Shown: positions 7,044 through 11,378 of the stretch, in pieces
How positions within the stretch are numbered: position 1 is the first letter of the stretch
Layout of the letters: each line of letters opens with the position of its first letter
Source of the DNA: Actinomycetota bacterium
Lineage (GTDB): Bacteria > Actinomycetota > Actinomycetes > Nanopelagicales > Nanopelagicaceae
Length of the DNA: 11,378 nt
NCBI GenBank assembly: GCA_026392775.1
Contig: JAPLBK010000134.1
Location: 1-11,378, forward strand
Direction of reading: 5' to 3'
Made by a program: the position numbers and the translations under genes
The notes under the pieces: model-generated
Seen by the model: only the letters and a program-made list of their open reading frames with translations
Told to the model about the DNA's origin: nothing
Databases searched by the model: none

Positions 7044-7973
7044 ATGCTTGATTTGATTCTTGACTCCTTGCGAGTTGTTAGCCTTCCAATGAAGGTTAAT
7101 TTTCGTGGAATCAACCACCGTGAAGTTGCTCTATTTAAAGGCCCCCAAGGTTGGGCTGAGTTTTCACCTTTTCTTGAATACTCTGATGAAGAATCTGCAC
7201 GCTGGTTAGCGTGTGCAATTGAAGCTGCTACGCAAGCGCCCCCCAAGCTGTATCGAAGCTCAGTAGGTGTCAATGCAACTATGCCTGCATTAAATGGTGA
7301 GAGCGAAATTGCTCAAATTCTTGCAGGATTCCCAGGCTGCACCACAATCAAAATTAAAGTTGGATCTAACGAGAAGCAAGATCTAGAGAGAATTACAACC
7401 GTAAGAAAACTTAATCCACAAGCCAAAATTCGTATTGATGTGAACGGCTTGTGGAGCGTGGATCAGGCGGCTAAGTTCTTAGAGCTCTGTGGGCAAATTG
7501 AATATGTAGAACAACCGTGCGCCACAGCTGACGAACTACGTCAATTGAAATCACGGGTGGACGTAAAAATCGTTGGCGATGAAATTATTCGCAAGAATGA
7601 AAACCCATTCGAATTAGATATAGATGGTGCGATAGATATTTTGATGCTGAAAGTTCAGCCTCTAGGTGGGATTAAGAACGCACATGCTTTAGCGGTCCAC
7701 CATAAAATGCCAGTTGTAGTATCAAGTGCCCTGGAAAGTGCGGTTGGTATCAATTATGGGTTGATGTTAGCCGCTTCATTTGAAGAGATGATTTTTGACT
7801 GCGGTCTTGCCACGGGCTCACTTCTGACAAAAAATGTTGCAGATATCCAAATCGTGGATGGCAAAATGGAGATCAAAGGCTTTGAGCCCAATTTTAATGG
7901 GTTAGAAGTGTCGGCTGACCGCTTTGATTGGTGGAAGAATCGAATCATGAGAATAGCGGCGATTCTGGGATGA
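7044..7973 (+). CDS. menC: o-Succinylbenzoate synthase MenC
   Basis: MenC is an enolase-superfamily enzyme that dehydrates SHCHC to o-succinylbenzoate. The 309-residue protein shows the full catalytic set: KIKVG with Lys103 and Lys105; metal ligands Asp132 (RIDVNGLW), Glu156 (YVEQP) and Asp179 (VGDE); and the second-face Lys203 in LMLKVQPLGG. The C-terminal barrel segment VVVSSALESAVG (224-235) is also typical. Length is usual for actinobacterial MenC. The start lies three bases after the menB stop with no distinct ribosome site, suggesting coupling, and the 3' end overlaps menD by four bases (ATGA). A dipeptide epimerase or another enolase-family acid-sugar enzyme is excluded mainly by context and overall resemblance. 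Confidence 0.93.
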   Translation: MLDLILDSLRVVSLPMKVNFRGINHREVALFKGPQGWAEFSPFLEYSDEESARWLACAIEAATQAPPKLYRSSVGVNATMPALNGESEIAQILAGFPGCTTIKIKVGSNEKQDLERITTVRKLNPQAKIRIDVNGLWSVDQAAKFLELCGQIEYVEQPCATADELRQLKSRVDVKIVGDEIIRKNENPFELDIDGAIDILMLKVQPLGGIKNAHALAVHHKMPVVVSSALESAVGINYGLMLAASFEEMIFDCGLATGSLLTKNVADIQIVDGKMEIKGFEPNFNGLEVSADRFDWWKNRIMRIAAILG

Positions 7974-9388
7974 ACAACTCAACCAGCCTTGCGCGCGTAA
8001 TTGTCCGCCAGATTATTGAAGCGGGCATTACGGACGTTGTTGTTTCTCCAGGATCTAGAAATGCCCCACTCTCACTTGCCTTCTTTGCTGCATCTAAACG
8101 GGGATTGATTAAGTTACATGTAAGAATTGATGAGCGCACAGCTGCCTTCTTTGCTTTAGGAATCATTAAAGCAACCGGGCGCCCAGTTCCCATTGTGTGC
8201 ACAAGTGGAACTGCAGTTGCTAATTACCACCCAGCAGTTCTAGAAGCCAGCCACACAAACGCTCCTCTATTAGTTTTAACCGCTGATCGCCCTGCAATCT
8301 TGCGTAAAACTGGTGCTAATCAAACGACCGAGCAAGCAAGAATTTATGGGAAAGCAGTTCGCTACTTTGCAGATATTGATGGGCCTGTGTTTCCAATGGA
8401 ACTTCCATTTGATAGTTTGCGAAGTGGTCCAGTGCATTTAAATGTGCAATTTGATGAACCCATGCTTCCGGATGAATCTGATCAGTGGTTAGATGAAATT
8501 TTAATCTCTGCTAAAGCTTTCGAAAGCAGAACCAAGCCAACAACACTTAAGAGTGATGCCAATAGAGGTGTTCTAGTTATTGGCCATGATCGTGGTGGTT
8601 TAAACGTTGAGAGCGTCAGAAAATTTGCCAAAGAACTGGGTTGGCCAATCATTGCAGAAGATTCACTCACATTTGCCGATGCAGTCGCCCATGCATCAAT
8701 ATTTCTGACATCAGCCCAAATTCGTGCAGCCTTGATTCCACAAACAGTCATTGTTATAGGCCGAACAACTTTATCTCGCTCAATTAATACATTCTTAAAA
8801 CTTGCGCCCACACAGATAGTTATCGATCCACGCATGGCAACAGTAGATAGCGATAGGTATGCAGATAAGCGCTTCACACAGATTCCAGAGCTCAAAACCC
8901 ACAAAGCATCTCCTGAGTGGCTTGAGCAATGGGAAAAATATGCGCTGCGATGTGCCAAGAATATTGATGCATTAACTGGATTCAGTGAAGCTGTTATTGC
9001 TCGGGAGATAGCTGCAAACTTGCCTGCAGGTTCTACTCTCTTTGTTTCATCTTCTAGACCTATTAGAGATTTAGAGGGTTTTGCAGCACCGCGCGCAGGT
9101 GTGACAACGCATGCTAATCGTGGACTAGCTGGTATCGATGGCAATATCTCCACAGCACTAGGTATTGCATCGGCAAGTAAGCAAACATTTGCAGTGCTGG
9201 GTGACTTATCTTTCTTGCACGATCTCACCGGATTAATACATCACGAAGAGATTAACTGTGCCTTTATTGTTATTAATAATGATGGTGGAGGAATATTTTC
9301 AACTCTGCCACAACGTGGTGTGGATGGATTTGAAAGCGTCTTTGGCACTTCGCTAAAGGCTATGTATGAATCGATGAACTCTATTTAA
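7970..9388 (+). CDS. menD: SEPHCHC synthase MenD, C-terminally shortened
   Basis: MenD is a thiamine-diphosphate enzyme joining 2-oxoglutarate to isochorismate. The ATG at 7970 is preferred over an upstream in-frame start at 7928 because it makes an ATGA overlap with menC and the product begins close to the conserved SPGSRNAPL (26-34). Other motifs are DERTAAFFALG with cofactor-activating Glu55, CTSGTAVANYHPAV (77-90), SSSRPIRDLE (360-369), HANRGLAGIDG (381-391), GDLSFLHDL (411-419) and NNDGGGIFS (436-444). The protein ends at 472, shortly after VFGTSLKAMYESM, where family members usually continue for about 45-60 residues. Other frames hit stops at once and menF lies on the opposite strand directly beyond, so there is no frameshift remnant. 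Catalytic residues are kept, but the end of the PP domain is missing. Confidence 0.92.
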   Translation: MNNSTSLARVIVRQIIEAGITDVVVSPGSRNAPLSLAFFAASKRGLIKLHVRIDERTAAFFALGIIKATGRPVPIVCTSGTAVANYHPAVLEASHTNAPLLVLTADRPAILRKTGANQTTEQARIYGKAVRYFADIDGPVFPMELPFDSLRSGPVHLNVQFDEPMLPDESDQWLDEILISAKAFESRTKPTTLKSDANRGVLVIGHDRGGLNVESVRKFAKELGWPIIAEDSLTFADAVAHASIFLTSAQIRAALIPQTVIVIGRTTLSRSINTFLKLAPTQIVIDPRMATVDSDRYADKRFTQIPELKTHKASPEWLEQWEKYALRCAKNIDALTGFSEAVIAREIAANLPAGSTLFVSSSRPIRDLEGFAAPRAGVTTHANRGLAGIDGNISTALGIASASKQTFAVLGDLSFLHDLTGLIHHEEINCAFIVINNDGGGIFSTLPQRGVDGFESVFGTSLKAMYESMNSI

Positions 9389-10605
9389 AGTAGTGCACTT
9401 CGCATGGGTATGAACTTGGCTTCACTCTCACCTAACTCTTTTACCGGATCTGATCCAGCCACAATTCCACACCCAGCAAAGATTCGAATTGAATCACCTT
9501 TGATTTGACCGCAACGAAGTGCAATACCGAGTTCACCATCTCCTGCAGCATCAATCCAGCCAACTGGGCCGGCATAACGCCCACGGGAGATTGCCTCAAT
9601 TTCATTAATAAGAGCTGCAGCTTTAGCTCTAGGCGTCCCACACACAGCAGCTGATGGATGGAGTTGTTCCAAAATCGTGAATGCATCAACGTGAGCCAAA
9701 GTTTCAGCAAGTGCCCCAGTCACATCGGTGGCAAGGTGCATAACATTTGCAAGGTGCAAAACAAATGGAGATTCAGGAACGTTAATGGATGTGCAGAAGG
9801 GCTCAATAGCATCGGCAACTGAGCGAACTGCATATTCATGTTCTTCTAAATCTTTAGATGAACGGGCAAGTGATGCAGCAAGTGCTAAATCTCGCTCGTC
9901 ATCACCTGTTTTACTAATGGTTCCGGCCAAGACGCGTGAGGTGACCATGCTCTTTGTTAAACGCAAGAGAAGTTCAGGTGTTGCTCCCACTAAACCAGCT
10001 ACTGAGAAGTTCCATGTTGAGGGATATTCAGCGGCTAATGTCTGCAAAATTGAGCGGGCATCGATTGCACTGTGTGCAGTTCCCACAACTTCACGAGCTA
10101 AAACAACTTTTTCTAATCCATTGCTGTGAATACGATCAACTGCGGTCTGCACACGTGATTTCCACCCTTGATCGCTATTTTCATTGTCTTCCCACACCAC
10201 TGAAATTTTAGGCAGTGTTGGTTTTACTGTATTGAGAACTGGTTGTGGGTCAGAGCCAATCCATGTAATCCAGGATTTATCACCCTTTTTACCCACAATT
10301 ACTTTAGGGATAATAAGGACAGAGACATCATCGGGTGAAAATGAAAAAGAAGAGAAAAGAACTGGTCCTGTGCCATTTCCGTGCACAGTGTTAGTCACCG
10401 CAAATGTCTCTAACTGTTTCTGCCACCAGTGTCTTGCATCAGCAAATCTATGTGGCCCGCTAACAGTTGTTGTTGCATGAACGCCCCAACCAACTAAGCC
10501 TTCACCACCTCTAACCCATGCACATGGCTGCGAATCAGGGAGTAAATCCAATAATGGCAGGTGATCGCCAAGGCGGGTGGTTGTAAGAGGAATAAGGGAA
10601 GTCAT
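9385..10605 (-). CDS. menF: Isochorismate synthase MenF
   Basis: MenF converts chorismate to isochorismate, the committed step into menaquinone. The 406-residue protein belongs to the chorismate-utilizing family. It has KVVLARE with the general-base Lys166, ATPELLLRL with acid Glu211, AGTISKTGDDERD (227-239), a metal-binding segment DLEEHEYAV (252-260), LHPSAAVCGTPR (315-326), AGPVGWIDAAGDGELGIALRC (345-365), and FAGCGIVAGSDPVKELGESEAK near the end with the last metal-ligand glutamates. The N-terminal third is divergent, as usual. The lysine separates it from anthranilate and aminodeoxychorismate synthases. A salicylate synthase is less likely given the context. The start lies 14 bases after the bioY stop with no strong ribosome site. 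The 3' end overlaps menD tail to tail by four bases. Confidence 0.93.
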   Translation of the reverse strand: MTSLIPLTTTRLGDHLPLLDLLPDSQPCAWVRGGEGLVGWGVHATTTVSGPHRFADARHWWQKQLETFAVTNTVHGNGTGPVLFSSFSFSPDDVSVLIIPKVIVGKKGDKSWITWIGSDPQPVLNTVKPTLPKISVVWEDNENSDQGWKSRVQTAVDRIHSNGLEKVVLAREVVGTAHSAIDARSILQTLAAEYPSTWNFSVAGLVGATPELLLRLTKSMVTSRVLAGTISKTGDDERDLALAASLARSSKDLEEHEYAVRSVADAIEPFCTSINVPESPFVLHLANVMHLATDVTGALAETLAHVDAFTILEQLHPSAAVCGTPRAKAAALINEIEAISRGRYAGPVGWIDAAGDGELGIALRCGQIKGDSIRIFAGCGIVAGSDPVKELGESEAKFIPMRSALL

Positions 10606-10619
10606 ATGAGTAGTTCTGC

Positions 10620-11204
10620 TTAATTGCGCTTTCGATTAACAGTTCGCCAGAGTAGTGGCAGTGAGGTTCCAGCAATAGCAATCTTTAATACTTCACCAAT
10701 AATAAATGGAGTTAAACCCGCTTTGATTGTCCAAGCCCAACTTTGGCCAGTGAATTGATGCAACCACAAGAGACCGAAAGTAAAAGTAGTAAGGGTTCCT
10801 AAAAGCATTGAAGGAAGGGCCGTTGCGAAGTTTTGGTCCAGACGTTTTTGCGCAAGTAAACCTAAGAGAAATGTTGCAACAAGCATTCCTACTAAATAGC
10901 CACCCGTTGCACCAACAACCTTTTCAATTCCATAGCTCGCTCCAGCAAATACTGGAGCACCAGCAATTCCCGCTAAAAGATATGTCGCAAAAGTTACAGA
11001 GCCAAGTGATGATCCATAGGTCGTTCCAACTAATAGAACGCCAAGAGTTTGACCAGTAACAGGAACAGGTGATCCAGGAACTGGTATTGCAATTTGGGCG
11101 AGCGCAGCTAAGAAAAATACGCCTCCAACGATTAAAACCGCATTACTCAGAACACTTGTTCGCGGCAGGAGGAAAGTTCGTAGGGATGTGGCTGGAAATG
11201 ACAT
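10620..11204 (-). CDS. bioY: Biotin transporter BioY (ECF S component)
   Basis: BioY is the substrate-binding membrane subunit of an energy-coupling-factor biotin importer. The 194-residue hydrophobic protein, compatible with six helices, shows the family sequence AQIAIPVPGSPVPVTGQTLG (36-55), then AGAPVFAG (81-88) and GATGGYLVGM (98-107), plus a C-terminal PFIIGEVLKIAIA. The last segment has Glu171 where many BioY proteins have Asp before the conserved Lys. I chose the ATG at 11204 and rejected a 42-residue upstream extension, because a purine-rich GAGAGG lies eight bases before it, the extension does not look like BioY, and it would run into menG on the other strand. No bioM or bioN ATPase/T component is adjacent, so it would need a shared ECF module. 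It is probably co-transcribed with menF. Confidence 0.93.
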   Translation of the reverse strand: MSFPATSLRTFLLPRTSVLSNAVLIVGGVFFLAALAQIAIPVPGSPVPVTGQTLGVLLVGTTYGSSLGSVTFATYLLAGIAGAPVFAGASYGIEKVVGATGGYLVGMLVATFLLGLLAQKRLDQNFATALPSMLLGTLTTFTFGLLWLHQFTGQSWAWTIKAGLTPFIIGEVLKIAIAGTSLPLLWRTVNRKRN

Positions 11205-11206
11205 AT

Positions 11207-11220
11207 ACGAGACCTCTCGT
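11207..11220. promoter_or_regulatory. Palindrome over the bioY ribosome binding site
   Basis: ACGAGA (11207-11212), CC, TCTCGT (11215-11220) is a perfect 6-bp inverted repeat located 3-16 bases upstream of the bioY ATG. In the bioY transcript it contains the GAGAGG ribosome site and could fold as a 5-bp stem with AGGT in the loop. As DNA it could be an operator between bioY and menG. It does not match the BioQ or BioR boxes I know. Function is unproven. Confidence 0.35.
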
Positions 11221-11239
11221 GTGGGCTGAGTTGTGGATG

Positions 11240-11245
11240 AGCCTA
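11240..11245 (-). promoter_or_regulatory. Candidate -10 element of the bioY-menF promoter
   Basis: Read on the minus strand this is TAGGCT, the same hexamer proposed for menB, and it fits the actinobacterial TAnnnT pattern. It lies 35 bases upstream of the bioY start, which would give a leader of roughly 28 bases that includes the palindrome at 11207-11220. No convincing -35 box is visible. Confidence 0.25.
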
Positions 11246-11250
11246 CTTCA

Positions 11251-11256
11251 AGGGAG
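11251..11256 (+). promoter_or_regulatory. Ribosome binding site for menG
   Basis: AGGGAG lies nine bases before the ATG at 11266, good spacing for a Shine-Dalgarno site, and supports that start. Confidence 0.65.
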
Positions 11257-11265
11257 AATAGGGCT

Positions 11266-11378
11266 ATGTCGCGCGCTAATTTGAGCAAAGATCCAGATGA
11301 AGTAGCAGCGATGTTTGATGGCGTGGCCAAGCGCTATGACCTAGTCAATGATTTATTGAGTTTGGGCCGCACCAAGGC
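11266..11378 (+). CDS. menG: Demethylmenaquinone methyltransferase MenG (UbiE family), N-terminal fragment
   Basis: Only the first 37 codons are present; the gene runs off the window. The product begins [17 protein letters not shown] and continues [19 protein letters not shown], the characteristic N-terminus of actinobacterial MenG/UbiE, an S-adenosylmethionine-dependent enzyme that methylates demethylmenaquinone in the last step of menaquinone synthesis. The SAM-binding motif lies beyond the edge and cannot be checked. The ATG at 11266 has AGGGAG nine bases upstream. The gene is divergent from bioY with a 61-base gap. Its presence fits the menaquinone cluster and gives the same final enzyme found downstream of menD in M. 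tuberculosis. Confidence 0.88.
   Translation, partial: MSRANLSKDPDEVAAMFDGVAKRYDLVNDLLSLGRTK

Noticed and set aside
7928..7969. Upstream in-frame start for menD giving 14 extra residues
   Set aside because: It lies deep in menC, and the ATG at 7970 makes the usual ATGA overlap and places the conserved SPGSR motif at a normal distance.
8482..9228. Long open frame (248 codons) on the minus strand inside menD
   Set aside because: It lies wholly antisense to a well-supported menD with clear motifs; its own translation shows no recognisable domain. It is a shadow of coding bias.
9320..9400. Frameshift as the cause of the short menD
   Set aside because: Both other + frames reach a stop within a few codons near 9370-9380, and the DNA beyond encodes menF on the opposite strand, so no hidden C-terminus exists here.
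11231..11259. TTGTGG-N17-GAGAAT as a menG promoter giving a leaderless transcript
   Set aside because: Spacing is good, but both boxes are poor matches and the AGGGAG ribosome site would then be untranscribed. Not enough to list as a feature.
11205..11330. 42-residue N-terminal extension of BioY
   Set aside because: It does not look like BioY, it overlaps the menG start on the other strand, and the ATG at 11204 has a good ribosome site.

Overview
This window looks like core chromosome from a compact, AT-leaning actinobacterium. The protein families are typically actinobacterial: a CcsB-type system II cytochrome c assembly operon preceded by a histidine phosphatase, actinobacterial MenC/MenD/MenG, and a PLDc_N membrane protein beside menA. 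Codon usage is AT-rich, however, and adjacent genes overlap or lie a few bases apart. This fits the streamlined freshwater lineages (acI / Nanopelagicales). That placement is inferred from style and not proven. The gene order is a condensed version of the M. tuberculosis Rv0525-Rv0558 neighbourhood.

Region 1 (1-3817, + strand) is one tight operon: the 3' end of a histidine phosphatase gene, then tlpA/resA, ccdA, resB and ccsB. Together they carry reducing power across the membrane (CcdA to the TlpA lipoprotein), export and attach heme, and so mature c-type cytochromes. Region 2 (3821-6120, - strand) holds menE, menA and a small two-helix PLDc_N protein, converging on ccsB. Region 3 (6162-9388, + strand) is menB-menC-menD, divergent from menE. 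Region 4 (9385-11204, - strand) is bioY then menF, with menF running tail to tail into menD. Region 5 (11266 to the edge, + strand) is the start of menG/ubiE, divergent from bioY.

The window therefore carries nearly all of the classical menaquinone pathway: MenF (isochorismate), MenD (SEPHCHC), MenC (o-succinylbenzoate), MenE (OSB-CoA), MenB (DHNA-CoA), MenA (prenylation) and MenG (methylation). No menH or DHNA-CoA thioesterase is visible. The two halves belong to the same respiratory chain: quinone on one side, cytochrome c assembly on the other. BioY adds biotin uptake.

I see no mobile element, CRISPR array, RNA gene or defence system, and no stretch over 300 bases without a gene. I do not see an undescribed system. 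The notable anomalies are a perfect in-frame 114-bp tandem duplication inside menE, a menD that stops about 45-60 codons short of its family and ends directly against convergent menF, and inverted repeats at both divergent gene starts.
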